Source: Bacteroidia bacterium (lineage in GTDB: Bacteria > Bacteroidota > Bacteroidia > Flavobacteriales > Flavobacteriaceae). From it: a DNA stretch of 64,000 nucleotides. Each line of letters opens with the position of its first letter. The stretch's first letter is position 1. The notes under the pieces were generated by a model that was not told where the DNA came from, ran no database searches, and saw only the letters and a program-made list of their open reading frames with translations. Made by a program: the position numbers and the translations under genes. The DNA lies in contig JAUIEK010000006.1 in NCBI GenBank assembly GCA_030428865.1, forward strand, positions 1 through 64,000, given 5' to 3'. Shown piece by piece: positions 34,662 to 42,695 of the stretch.

Positions 34662-36180
34662 TCGTTTTTTGTGGTTATTTTTAATTTTTCCACTCGTAAG
34701 TCTTTCTCAAAACAAAGATTATATTCCTAAAAAGTACACGCAAAAAGGATTTGCCACAATTGATTTTTTATCCATTGAAATGCCTGATCAAAATGAAGCC
34801 AATATGGGGTTTGCAGGAATTCATTATAACCTTGATTTTGATAACTTTTATACGGGCCTGGGATTTTATGGCGCCGTAAGTGGTATAAGAGGTGGTTTTT
34901 TTACACTTGGTGTAAATGCTGGTTATAAAGCATTTTTATCAGATAAGTTATTTATTGATACTGGTTTTCATTTTGGCGGAGGCGGAGGCGCAGCTGCTCC
35001 AGATGGTGGTGGCGCATTTATTTTACCACATTTTAACTTAGGCTATCAATTCAAAAAAATAGCTGTAATAGTAGGATACAGTTATGTTGATTTTTTTGAC
35101 AATGGAGAAATACAAAGTAATCAATTTCGCATAGCAGTGCAAGTTCCATTAAATTTTGAATATACTGACATTGAAAACGCAGAACGTTCGTTTAATTCGG
35201 CTGATTTAAAATCAACTTCTTGGAATAAAGACTCAAAAAAAGTTTCTTATATGATTCATCTTAATAATTTGAATGTAGGCAGAGATTCTCAAGATACTGA
35301 TGGAAATTCATTATCTGATTCTACTATTCGTTTAGCGGGTTTTGAACTAAACTATTATGCAAATAAAAATTGGTTTTTTCTAATAAAAACAGATGGTGCC
35401 TATGCGGGAATTCCTGCTGGATACATGAATATCTTATTAGGTGGCGGCTATCATTTCAGTTTAAATAAAAACAGGACAAATATTCTAGGAAAGTTTGCTG
35501 TTGGTGCTGGCGGCGGTGGCGGTGTAGATACACAAGGTGGTGTATTATTATATCCTGATATTTCCATTGAACAACATCTATTTAACAACATGTACTTGTC
35601 TTTAAACACAGGTTTTTTACTATCTCCTAATTCTCATTTTATCTCTTCTACTTATGGATTGGGCATAAAATATTATAGCCAATTAAACGGTATTAAAACA
35701 AACAACAAGTTTTTAACGAGAGGGAAATTTAAAGGGTTTGAAGCTATTATAAAGCAAGATATATATAGCAATGCTAGAAGGATAACAGATCCAACGCAAA
35801 ACTTATATCAAATTTCTTTTCAATTAAACTATCACTTAAATAAAACGTTCTACATAGCCGGGCAAACCTCTTTTGCAAACTTTGGCGGTGCTGGAGCTTA
35901 TGCAGAAGGACTTGCCGGATTTGGGTTACAATCTAGCATGCTTTTTAAAAACCGATTTAATGTATTTCTGCAAGTGCTGTCAGGAGGTGCAGGAGGCGGA
36001 AATATAAGTACAGGCGAAGGACTTATTGTGAAACCAAGTGCAGGTATTAATTATAAATTATCAAATAATTTGGCCTTAAGAAGTTCCTTAGGTTATGTAA
36101 AAGCCAAAGGAGGAGCGCTAAGTAGCCCCTCATTTAATTTTGGTTTGAGTTATCAACTAGCTTTCCTTAATTCTAAGTAA
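34645..36180 (+). CDS. Outer-membrane beta-barrel-like protein with three tandem repeats
   Basis: 511 residues. A signal peptide (~1-21, ...VSLSQ) precedes three related beta-rich modules, about 36-168, 200-345 and 364-507. Each includes a Tyr/Phe-rich hairpin set and a glycine-rich turn: HFGGGGGAAAPDGGG (109-123), AVGAGGGGGVDTQGG (285-299) and LSGGAGGGNISTGEG (445-459), each followed 4-6 residues later by a Pro and a beta strand. No catalytic motif is seen. I do not recognise a named family. It overlaps the YdeP-type gene by 17 nt (ATG at 34645 or 34648), so translation is coupled; a role linked to the oxidoreductase or its substrate uptake is possible. Confidence 0.8.
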   Translation: MMKILNRFLWLFLIFPLVSLSQNKDYIPKKYTQKGFATIDFLSIEMPDQNEANMGFAGIHYNLDFDNFYTGLGFYGAVSGIRGGFFTLGVNAGYKAFLSDKLFIDTGFHFGGGGGAAAPDGGGAFILPHFNLGYQFKKIAVIVGYSYVDFFDNGEIQSNQFRIAVQVPLNFEYTDIENAERSFNSADLKSTSWNKDSKKVSYMIHLNNLNVGRDSQDTDGNSLSDSTIRLAGFELNYYANKNWFFLIKTDGAYAGIPAGYMNILLGGGYHFSLNKNRTNILGKFAVGAGGGGGVDTQGGVLLYPDISIEQHLFNNMYLSLNTGFLLSPNSHFISSTYGLGIKYYSQLNGIKTNNKFLTRGKFKGFEAIIKQDIYSNARRITDPTQNLYQISFQLNYHLNKTFYIAGQTSFANFGGAGAYAEGLAGFGLQSSMLFKNRFNVFLQVLSGGAGGGNISTGEGLIVKPSAGINYKLSNNLALRSSLGYVKAKGGALSSPSFNFGLSYQLAFLNSK

Positions 36181-36208
36181 TATATTTATGTTTATAAAAC
36201 TATAAGAA

Positions 36209-37402
36209 TTATTCAGTTGAATATTTATTTACCATTCTCTTAGTACGTTCAAAATCATCTATATCATAACTTATAACTGATTGAACTATTTTCCCTTCTT
36301 TATTAATTACATAAACCGTAGGATAACGTCTTACTTTAAAAACATCAGCTATATCATCTCCATTAGGTATATGAACATAAGTAAATCCTTTGTTTCTAAA
36401 ATACTGCTCGGCTTTGTTTTTGTCTTTCTCTTTTGCAGAAATACCGATAATAACAACATCACTTTTATCTTTATACATTTTCTGAAGTTCTTCAAATTTT
36501 GGCATAGAAACTCTACACGGGCCACACCAAGTGCCCCAAAAATCAATCACAACTACTTTTCCTTTCAACGATTCTGAAGAAAACTTCTTGCCTGTTTGCG
36601 AAACCCCAGACCATTTGGGAGTTATTGTATTTACCTTAAGTAAATCTTTTCCGTAAATATCTTCTTGTGTTTCTTGGTAATTTCTTTCTTTTGAAACAGT
36701 TGTATTCTTTTTTAATAAGCTAAAAAAAGAATCATTGTAAGACTTATTCAATTGTTTTACTGTTATTGTTTTATAAACAAAATTGTCTGTATAAAAAGCG
36801 GGAAACATTGTTTTTTTGTCAATCCAAAAAATATCTTCTGCTCTAAGATCTGACTTAACCGTATCTCCATTCTTTTTTATACGCATTAAACCTCCAAGAT
36901 AACTCTTAACCTTATAATGTGGTTTACCTTCTATTAATTCTTTGCTTACATATTCAAATTTTGAAAACATTGGTGTCTTAGGCGCATATGGTTTACTTTC
37001 TGAAAAAGGTCTAATGTGTAACATGAATAAATATTGTTGCAATAAATTCATTACAGTTTTTCGAGCCGGTTTATTATACTTTTTAATACCACTTTTTCCT
37101 TTTTCAAACTGAAAAGATTTGCCATCATAAGAAAAAGCAAATGTTTTTAATACGCCTCTTTCTTTTATAGTACCCGTTGCTTTCATTAATGCATTACCAA
37201 AGCCTACATCTTTTACATTTGCCTTTTGCTGAAAAATAGTGGCTTTAATAGTAGGGAATCCGTATTTTCCTTTAGCATTTTTTTGATGTATTGTATATTC
37301 AATTGATTCTACCTGTTCACAAGCTTTGACAAACTCACCCATTTTGTTTTGCCCAAATAGGTTAGTTGATATAAGCAGACCAACTATTAATATTTTTTTC
37401 AT
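36209..37402 (-). CDS. TlpA-like thioredoxin protein under BlaI-type operators
   Basis: 397 residues when started at ATG 37402 (MKKILIVGLLISTNLFGQ, a signal peptide); the track start 37429 adds nine residues. The first ~230 residues are a beta-rich region resembling LolA-like or DUF-type envelope domains. The C-terminal ~140 form a TlpA thioredoxin with DFWGTWCGPCRVSMPKFEE (CGPC active site) and cis-proline RYPTVYVI. Likely a periplasmic disulfide reductase. The promoter is overlaid by two BlaI/MecI-type operators, see the next entries. Confidence 0.85.
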   Translation of the reverse strand: MKKILIVGLLISTNLFGQNKMGEFVKACEQVESIEYTIHQKNAKGKYGFPTIKATIFQQKANVKDVGFGNALMKATGTIKERGVLKTFAFSYDGKSFQFEKGKSGIKKYNKPARKTVMNLLQQYLFMLHIRPFSESKPYAPKTPMFSKFEYVSKELIEGKPHYKVKSYLGGLMRIKKNGDTVKSDLRAEDIFWIDKKTMFPAFYTDNFVYKTITVKQLNKSYNDSFFSLLKKNTTVSKERNYQETQEDIYGKDLLKVNTITPKWSGVSQTGKKFSSESLKGKVVVIDFWGTWCGPCRVSMPKFEELQKMYKDKSDVVIIGISAKEKDKNKAEQYFRNKGFTYVHIPNGDDIADVFKVRRYPTVYVINKEGKIVQSVISYDIDDFERTKRMVNKYSTE

Positions 37403-37453
37403 TTTATTTTTTGTGTTTTGTTTAAACATATTTTTTAGATTAAAAAATTTATC

Positions 37454-37467
37454 TCTACAAATGTAGA
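37454..37467. promoter_or_regulatory. BlaI/MecI-type operator 1, over the -10
   Basis: TCTACAAATGTAGA contains the TACAnnTGTA core of BlaI/MecI/CopY-type operators. On the minus strand the same bases supply TACATTTG (37458-37465), a perfect -10 for the TlpA-like gene. A repressor bound here would block the promoter. Confidence 0.6.
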
Positions 37468-37479
37468 TTTTATTTTTAT

Positions 37480-37493
37480 TCTACACATGTAGA
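37480..37493. promoter_or_regulatory. BlaI/MecI-type operator 2, over the -33
   Basis: TCTACACATGTAGA is a second TACAnnTGTA site, perfectly symmetrical, centred 26 bp from operator 1 and lying over the -33 region of the minus-strand promoter. Two such sites are the usual layout of BlaI/MecI-controlled promoters. No blaI gene is in the window. Confidence 0.6.
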
Positions 37494-37638
37494 GAATGTT
37501 AAAATTCTTCAAAAAAAATTTGGGAGGTAATCTATATAAGCAAATCGCTTTTTTTAGTTACAGAATTATAAGGAGAAAAGGTGTATTCTTATTTTTTAAT
37601 ATGTCAACAAAAAACTATTTATATTATTAATTAATCTG

Positions 37639-38010
37639 TTATTTTAAATAGTACTCAACATAAGAGATAGGCTTCTTTTTTGTACTATATATTGCTGCCA
37701 TTAAATCACCCCACGATCTTAAGGTAAACTCCCCTATTTTTCCATCTGAAAATAGCGGTACTTTTTTTCTATATTGGTGATCGTCTGCAGAGATATGAAG
37801 ATTGTTAGACTCTATTTCTTTTTTTAATGCATTTAGATACGGATATGCCTCCACATCATGAATATCGAGATAATCTTGCCAAACCATTGTAGTTGGCTCT
37901 TCTTTTTTATGAACTAAATTAGAGTTAAAACAACCACCTGAATCACCAATAGGAGCTTCTTCTCTACCACTACCAAACTCAATCCAGTCGATTACTTTTA
38001 ATTCATCCAT
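37639..38010 (-). CDS. Hypothetical protein next to the tRNA operon
   Basis: 123 residues, no signal peptide and no membrane helix; I do not recognise a family. It has an aromatic- and acid-rich composition (MVWQDYLDIHDVEAYPYLNAL) with a single Cys in GGCF. Its normal ATG start (38010) and intact frame support a real gene. It lies between the TlpA-like gene and a tRNA terminator. Nearby sequence 37494-37638 has no further gene. Confidence 0.6.
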   Translation of the reverse strand: MDELKVIDWIEFGSGREEAPIGDSGGCFNSNLVHKKEEPTTMVWQDYLDIHDVEAYPYLNALKKEIESNNLHISADDHQYRKKVPLFSDGKIGEFTLRSWGDLMAAIYSTKKKPISYVEYYLK

Positions 38011-38092
38011 CTAACGAATTATTCTTTAGCATTTTCTACATAAATATAACTCAAACCATTAAATAGTGGCAACTCTCATGGTAGTAAAAAAC

Positions 38093-38128
38093 AAAAAAGC
38101 TTGATAATCATTTGATTATCAAGCTTTA
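38093..38128 (-). terminator. Terminator of the tRNA operon
   Basis: AAAGCTTGATAATCA/TGATTATCAAGCTTT perfect 15-bp stem with a 2-nt loop, followed on the minus strand by a T run. It lies just downstream of tRNA-Arg. Confidence 0.85.
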
Positions 38129-38130
38129 TG

Positions 38131-38204
38131 TGATCGCGATAGGATTCGAACCTATGACCGTCTGCTTAGAAGGCAGATGCTCTATCCAGCTGAGCTACGC
38201 GACC
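38131..38204 (-). tRNA. tRNA-Arg (TCT)
   Basis: A 74-nt cloverleaf on the minus strand. The acceptor GGTCGCG pairs with CGCGATC, the T arm reads GGTTCGAATCC, and the anticodon loop CTTCTAA gives TCT. CCA is not encoded. Last of three tRNAs in the operon. Confidence 0.95.
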
Positions 38205-38210
38205 ATTTTG

Positions 38211-38285
38211 TCGGGGTGGCAGGATTCGAACCTGCGACCTCCTGCTCCCAAAGCAGGCGCGATGACCGGGCTACGCTACACCCCG
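38211..38285 (-). tRNA. tRNA-Pro (TGG)
   Basis: A 75-nt cloverleaf on the minus strand. The acceptor CGGGGTG pairs with CACCCCG, and the anticodon loop TTTGGGA gives TGG. CCA is not encoded. Middle gene of the operon. Confidence 0.95.
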
Positions 38286-38299
38286 AGTTGCAACTTAAG

Positions 38300-38382
38300 C
38301 GGAGAGACCGGGATTCGAACCCGGGCATCGAAAAACGATGACAGCTTAGCAGGCTGCTGCATTACCACTCTGCCACCTCTCC
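38300..38382 (-). tRNA. tRNA-Ser (GCT)
   Basis: About 83 nt on the minus strand with a long variable arm (TCATCG-TTTTT-CGATG-like stem), as expected for tRNA-Ser. The acceptor GGAGAGG pairs with TCTCTCC, and the anticodon loop CTGCTAA gives GCT. First gene of the operon. Confidence 0.93.
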
Positions 38383-38420
38383 TTAATTCAACACTAAAGA
38401 AGAATTAAAAATTGCGAGTG

Positions 38421-38451
38421 CAAATGTAAGACTCCTAGAAGAATATTGCAA
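38421..38451 (-). promoter_or_regulatory. Promoter of the tRNA-Ser-Pro-Arg operon
   Basis: Minus strand TTG (38449-38451), 20 nt, TACATTTG (38421-38428) followed by CACTCGC. It is a strong Bacteroidota sigma-A promoter and closely resembles the leftward promoter at 226-255. Confidence 0.7.
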
Positions 38452-38478
38452 GAGTTTTTTCGTTTTTACCAATAAAAA

Positions 38479-40539
38479 TCATTCAGGATACTCAACTCTT
38501 AGGTGGTATATATTCATTAATTTACTCTTTATCACCTTTTTAATAGTTTCTATCTCTCTAAATGTGATATTTGAATTAATAAATTGACCTTCGTTTTTTT
38601 GCTTTTCTACTATTTTATTAATCAATTGATCAATAGTTTGAGCTGTTGGTTCTTTTAAACTTTTAGAAGCCGCTTCTGCTGCATCACACATCATTAATAT
38701 AGCCGTTTCTTTAGAAAAAGGAATAGGTCCTTTATATTGAAATTTAGCAACATCTACCTTGTCTCCTTTTAATTCTTTTTCTTTTGAGTAGAAATAATAA
38801 ACTAAACTTGTACCATGGTGTGTTCTTATAAAATCAATAATACGATCGGGTAATCGATGTTGCTTTGCCAATTCTATTCCTTTAATCACATGATCAATAA
38901 TGATTTTTGCACTGTCTTGTGGTGGCAAACTATTGTGTGGATTTACACCTGTAGATTGATTTTCCGTAAAGTACATCGGGTTTAACATCTTACCTATATC
39001 ATGATATAGCGCTCCTGTTCTTACCAACATAGAGTTTGCTCCAATTTCATTTGCAGCCGCTTCTGCCAGATTGGCTACTTGCATTGAATGCTGAAATGTA
39101 CCAGGTGCTTTTTCATTAAGGTCTCTAAGCAGTTTTGTATTTGTATTAGAGAGTTCCAAGAGAGTTACATCTGAAACTAATCCAAAAACTTTCTCATATA
39201 TATAAATAAAGAACAGTGATAAAAATGAAAGCAATCCGTTCACAGCAAACAGAATAAAATACTGCCAATTAATCTGAGATATGTTTCCTTCTTTTATAAC
39301 AGAGAAAGCAAAGTAGGTAATCATATAAATTAATGTGATTCGGCCTATAGAAATAAAAAGTGTTGCTCTTTTATATAAATCCGTAACGGTTAGAATAGTA
39401 ACAATCCCAGCAATAATATGTAGATAGATAAATTCAAAACTATTAGGAACAATAAAACCTAGTAAAAGAACTGTTAAAACATGTGTAAAAAGCCCTAGTC
39501 TGGCATCAAAAAAAGTTTTGAGAATAATAGGCAGCATACTAAGTGGCACCACATAAATATACCCCGTATTGTATTTAATTACTAGGGTTTGAACTAGAAT
39601 CATAAATACAACATTAAAAAGAATAAATGTTACTTTGTTGTTATTATCATAGATACTAGGTCTGTACTGTTGTAAGAAAAGAAGCAACATTAATAAGCCT
39701 AAAGAAACTAAAACTGTATAGCCTGATACAATCCATAAATAATTAGATTCTGTCCATAACTGTGATTCTGATTCTGCCTTTAGAGAATTTAAAATGGCTA
39801 ATTTTTTTCCTTCAACAATATCTCCTTTTAAAATAATTACTTCTCCCTCAGAAATTTTACCTTGTGTTACAGAAATGTTTTTAGTCTCATCATCAATTAC
39901 CCTTTGAGTAAAATCAGCATCGTAGCTTATATTAGGCTTAAGGCTTTCTTTTAAAAAATTATAATTTGTACTTTGAGCATAGTTATAAGGTTTTTCTCCC
40001 AATCGCTGATCTATATATTGTAACGTTGTTTTTGAATTGTAAAATTTCCTAAACAAAACATCTTCTACTTGATTCTGTTTTCGAAGCGCCACTAATGTTG
40101 TAAGATCAGAAACTACTCTCTCTGCTTCAGCATCAACAAATCCTTTTTCATATATTGAATTAATTATAGATTCTCCTAAACGTTGTAAGCTTTCAACTTC
40201 ATAAGCAGGCAAAGAACCTGATGTTTTTAAGAGAGAAATTCTTGATTTATAATTTGCCAAAACATCTTTAGAAATCTGTGTATCTGTTTTAAAATAGAGC
40301 TTAGCATTTTCTTTAATTATTGTTTTCTCTTGCTTAATTTCTTCATTCGTTTTTCGAATAGCAAAATCAAACGGAGCTACTAAATCTTCATACTGCCAAG
40401 GTTTTCCTTGATTAAAATCATATTTAAACTGACCTCCTTTTGGAAAAAAATACACGATAATAGCCGCAGTTATTATAAATAAAAGAGCTTTATAGATAAT
40501 ATTATTTTGCTGATATAGTTTATTTACAAACTTACTCAT
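38479..40539 (-). CDS. 7TM-HD c-di-AMP phosphodiesterase (PgpH-like)
   Basis: 686 residues from the ATG at 40539. The track start 40587 is excluded because a perfect promoter (TTTG, 19 nt, TATGTTTG) lies between it and this ATG. One N-terminal helix precedes a ~230-residue extracytoplasmic region (7TMR-HDED), seven membrane helices, and a C-terminal HD domain (HSMQVANLAEAA; ALYHDIGKM; THHGT). PgpH-type proteins hydrolyse c-di-AMP. Probably regulates turgor or envelope state. It ends close to the tRNA operon, whose direction is the same. Confidence 0.88.
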   Translation of the reverse strand: MSKFVNKLYQQNNIIYKALLFIITAAIIVYFFPKGGQFKYDFNQGKPWQYEDLVAPFDFAIRKTNEEIKQEKTIIKENAKLYFKTDTQISKDVLANYKSRISLLKTSGSLPAYEVESLQRLGESIINSIYEKGFVDAEAERVVSDLTTLVALRKQNQVEDVLFRKFYNSKTTLQYIDQRLGEKPYNYAQSTNYNFLKESLKPNISYDADFTQRVIDDETKNISVTQGKISEGEVIILKGDIVEGKKLAILNSLKAESESQLWTESNYLWIVSGYTVLVSLGLLMLLLFLQQYRPSIYDNNNKVTFILFNVVFMILVQTLVIKYNTGYIYVVPLSMLPIILKTFFDARLGLFTHVLTVLLLGFIVPNSFEFIYLHIIAGIVTILTVTDLYKRATLFISIGRITLIYMITYFAFSVIKEGNISQINWQYFILFAVNGLLSFLSLFFIYIYEKVFGLVSDVTLLELSNTNTKLLRDLNEKAPGTFQHSMQVANLAEAAANEIGANSMLVRTGALYHDIGKMLNPMYFTENQSTGVNPHNSLPPQDSAKIIIDHVIKGIELAKQHRLPDRIIDFIRTHHGTSLVYYFYSKEKELKGDKVDVAKFQYKGPIPFSKETAILMMCDAAEAASKSLKEPTAQTIDQLINKIVEKQKNEGQFINSNITFREIETIKKVIKSKLMNIYHLRVEYPE

Positions 40540-40557
40540 GGTCACAACTTGATATAG

Positions 40558-40588
40558 CAAACATAAATCAATAAAATGATTGTACAAA
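40558..40588 (-). promoter_or_regulatory. Promoter of the HD-domain phosphodiesterase gene
   Basis: Minus strand TTTG (40585-40588), exactly 19 nt, TATGTTTG (40558-40565). Both elements match the Bacteroidota consensus and place transcription about 10-15 nt upstream of the 40539 ATG. Confidence 0.65.
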
Positions 40589-40671
40589 AAATGAACTTTA
40601 ATACCACGGTTAGTATTTCTTTAAAAATGGTTATTTTCGCATAGCAAATCAAGGTTACAAAAACAAAACAC

Positions 40672-41853
40672 ATGAATAAAAGAGACGTTGTAATAGTATC
40701 TGTTGCCAGAACTCCTATTGGAAGCTTTATGGGAGGTTTATCTACAGTTCCTGCTCCAAAATTAGGAGCTATTGCTATAAAAGGTGCACTAGAAAAAATT
40801 AATCTTTCTCCTGATAAAATAGATGAGGTTTTTATGGGCAACGTAGTTTCTGCAGGACTAGGACAAGCTCCTGCTAGACAAGCTGCTATGTTTGCAGGAA
40901 TTCCAGAAACGGTTCCCTGCACTACTATAAATAAAGTATGTTCTTCTGGAATGAAATCTATTATGTTAGGCGCGCAAACTATTGCTTTAGGAGATGCTGA
41001 TATTGTTATTGCTGGAGGAATGGAAAATATGAGTTTAATTCCACATTACTATCATGCTAGAACTGCCGCAAAGTTTGGTCCTGTTAAAATGGAAGACGGA
41101 ATGCAAAAAGATGGCTTAGTTGATGTATACGATCAAGTTGCCATGGGTGTATGTGCTGATGCTTGTGCTACTGAATACAATTTTTCTAGAGAGGATCAAG
41201 ATAATTATGCTATTCAATCTTATACCCGTTCTGCTGGTGCTTGGAAAAGTGGAAAATTCGCTAATGAGGTTGTTCCAGTAGAAGTTCCGCAAAGAAGAGG
41301 CGAGCCCATCGTAATTGATACTGATGAAGAGTTTACAAATGTTAAGATAGAAAAAATCTCTAGTTTACGTCCTGCTTTTTCAAAAGAAGGAACCGTTACA
41401 GCAGCAAATGCATCTACAATAAATGATGGTGGAGCTGCTCTTGTTCTTATGTCTGCAGAAAAAGCTAAAGAATTAAACATAAAACCATTGGCTAAAATTG
41501 TGAGTTATGCAGATGCTGCTCAAGAGCCTAAATGGTTTACTACTGCTCCTGCAAAAGCATTACCAAAAGCATTGGAAAAGGCGAAAATTTCTATAAAAGA
41601 TGTTGACTTTTTTGAATTAAATGAAGCTTTTTCTGTTGTAGGATTGGCTAATACTAAAATACTCGGTTTAGATAATGACAAAGTAAACGTTAATGGAGGT
41701 GCTGTTTCTTTAGGACATCCTTTAGGTGTTTCTGGGGCTAGAATTGTTATTGCTTTAACATCCATTTTAGAACAAAATAATGCGAAAATTGGTGCTGCCG
41801 GAATTTGCAATGGTGGTGGTGGTGCAAGCGCTATGGTTATAGAACGTATATAA
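40672..41853 (+). CDS. Acetyl-CoA C-acetyltransferase (thiolase)
   Basis: 393 residues, full thiolase length. The nucleophile Cys is in TINKVCSSGMKS (~89), the catalytic His in GGAVSLGHPLGVSGAR (~352) and the second Cys in CNGGGGAS (~382). It interconverts two acetyl-CoA and acetoacetyl-CoA, or acts in beta-oxidation; the exact chain length is not set by the sequence. The NlpC/P60 gene begins 8 nt downstream. Confidence 0.93.
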   Translation: MNKRDVVIVSVARTPIGSFMGGLSTVPAPKLGAIAIKGALEKINLSPDKIDEVFMGNVVSAGLGQAPARQAAMFAGIPETVPCTTINKVCSSGMKSIMLGAQTIALGDADIVIAGGMENMSLIPHYYHARTAAKFGPVKMEDGMQKDGLVDVYDQVAMGVCADACATEYNFSREDQDNYAIQSYTRSAGAWKSGKFANEVVPVEVPQRRGEPIVIDTDEEFTNVKIEKISSLRPAFSKEGTVTAANASTINDGGAALVLMSAEKAKELNIKPLAKIVSYADAAQEPKWFTTAPAKALPKALEKAKISIKDVDFFELNEAFSVVGLANTKILGLDNDKVNVNGGAVSLGHPLGVSGARIVIALTSILEQNNAKIGAAGICNGGGGASAMVIERI

Positions 41854-41861
41854 AAAATCGC

Positions 41862-42632
41862 ATGCAATACGGCATCTGCCACCTTAGTATTGTTCCTATT
41901 AGGATAGAACCTTCAGATACTTCTGAAATGGTTTCTCAATTGTTATTTGGTGATCATTTTAAAGTACTCGAAAAGAGAAAAAAGTGGAGTAAAATTCGAG
42001 TTCATTTTGATAGTTACGAAGGATATATAGATAACAAACAGTTTATAGAAATCACTAAAGAAACTTATAACGAGCTATCTAATTCTGATCAATACTATTC
42101 ATCTGAATTGGTTGATTTTATTACGGAAAATAACAACCAGTTAAGTACCGTAGTTATTGGCTCAAGGTTGCCTTTTTATAAGAGTAAAAAACTTTTCATC
42201 AATACTAGCGAGTATACATACGAAGGAGCTTTTTTTAATGGCAAACTAGATAAATCTGAAATTATTCACAAAGCATTTCTTTTCTTAAACAGCCCTTATT
42301 TATGGGGAGGAAAGACTCCTTTTGGAATTGATTGTTCTGGATTTACACAAATGGTTTATAAACTCTGTGGTTATTCTCTAAAACGAGATGCTAAAGATCA
42401 AGCAACACAGGGAGAAGTATTGAGTTTTATAGAAGAAAGTGAACCCGGTGATTTAGCTTTTTTTGATAATCAAGAGGGACAAATAACACATGTAGGAATT
42501 ATCATGAATGATTATTACATTATTCATGCACATGGAAAAGTTCGAATAGATCGTTTAGATCATTCTGGCATTTACAATATTGAAACAAAAAAACACACTC
42601 ACAAGCTCCGAGTTATTAAAAAAATAATATAA
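41862..42632 (+). CDS. NlpC/P60 (C40) peptidase with SH3-like domain
   Basis: Start set to ATG 41862 (256 aa). The track start at 41805 lies within the thiolase frame and its extra residues (MQWWWWCKRYG) are artefactual. The catalytic triad is Cys in IDCSGFTQMV, His in THVGIIM and the polar His in HAHGKV. The N-terminal ~100 residues form an SH3b-like region. It resembles the Bacteroidota dipeptidyl-peptidase VI-like gamma-D-glutamyl-L-amino acid hydrolases that cut peptidoglycan peptides. No signal peptide is visible, which points to cytoplasmic recycling of muropeptides. A terminator follows. Confidence 0.9.
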   Translation: MQYGICHLSIVPIRIEPSDTSEMVSQLLFGDHFKVLEKRKKWSKIRVHFDSYEGYIDNKQFIEITKETYNELSNSDQYYSSELVDFITENNNQLSTVVIGSRLPFYKSKKLFINTSEYTYEGAFFNGKLDKSEIIHKAFLFLNSPYLWGGKTPFGIDCSGFTQMVYKLCGYSLKRDAKDQATQGEVLSFIEESEPGDLAFFDNQEGQITHVGIIMNDYYIIHAHGKVRIDRLDHSGIYNIETKKHTHKLRVIKKII

Positions 42633-42668
42633 AAAAATCCGAAGCAAATTTGCTTCGGATTTTTTTAT
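42631..42668. terminator. Bidirectional terminator between C40 peptidase and TPR protein
   Basis: AAAAAATCCGAAGCAAA/TTTGCTTCGGATTTTTT perfect 17-bp stem with T runs in both directions, between convergent genes. Confidence 0.9.
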
Positions 42669-42695
42669 ATTCAATCTCTTATAGTAGATTAAAAT

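Noticed and set aside
37540-37560. AGCAAATCGCT followed by a T run as a terminator
   Set aside because: Only a three-base stem, and no gene on the plus strand ends there.
38112-38408. 98-aa ORF across the tRNA operon
   Set aside because: It is a translation of three tRNA genes (MTVCLEGRC..., GWQDSNLRPP are classic tRNA-derived false proteins).
38421-38428. TACATTTGCA in the tRNA promoter as a BlaI site
   Set aside because: Only one half (TACA) is present; the TGTA partner is missing, so it is just the -10 element.
40540-40587. ORF-track start of the HD-domain phosphodiesterase
   Set aside because: A complete promoter (TTTG-19-TATGTTTG) begins at the same place, so the codons would not be transcribed.
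41805-41861. N-terminal extension MQWWWWCKRYG of the C40 peptidase
   Set aside because: It is the end of the thiolase gene read in another frame; ATG 41862 fits the family start.
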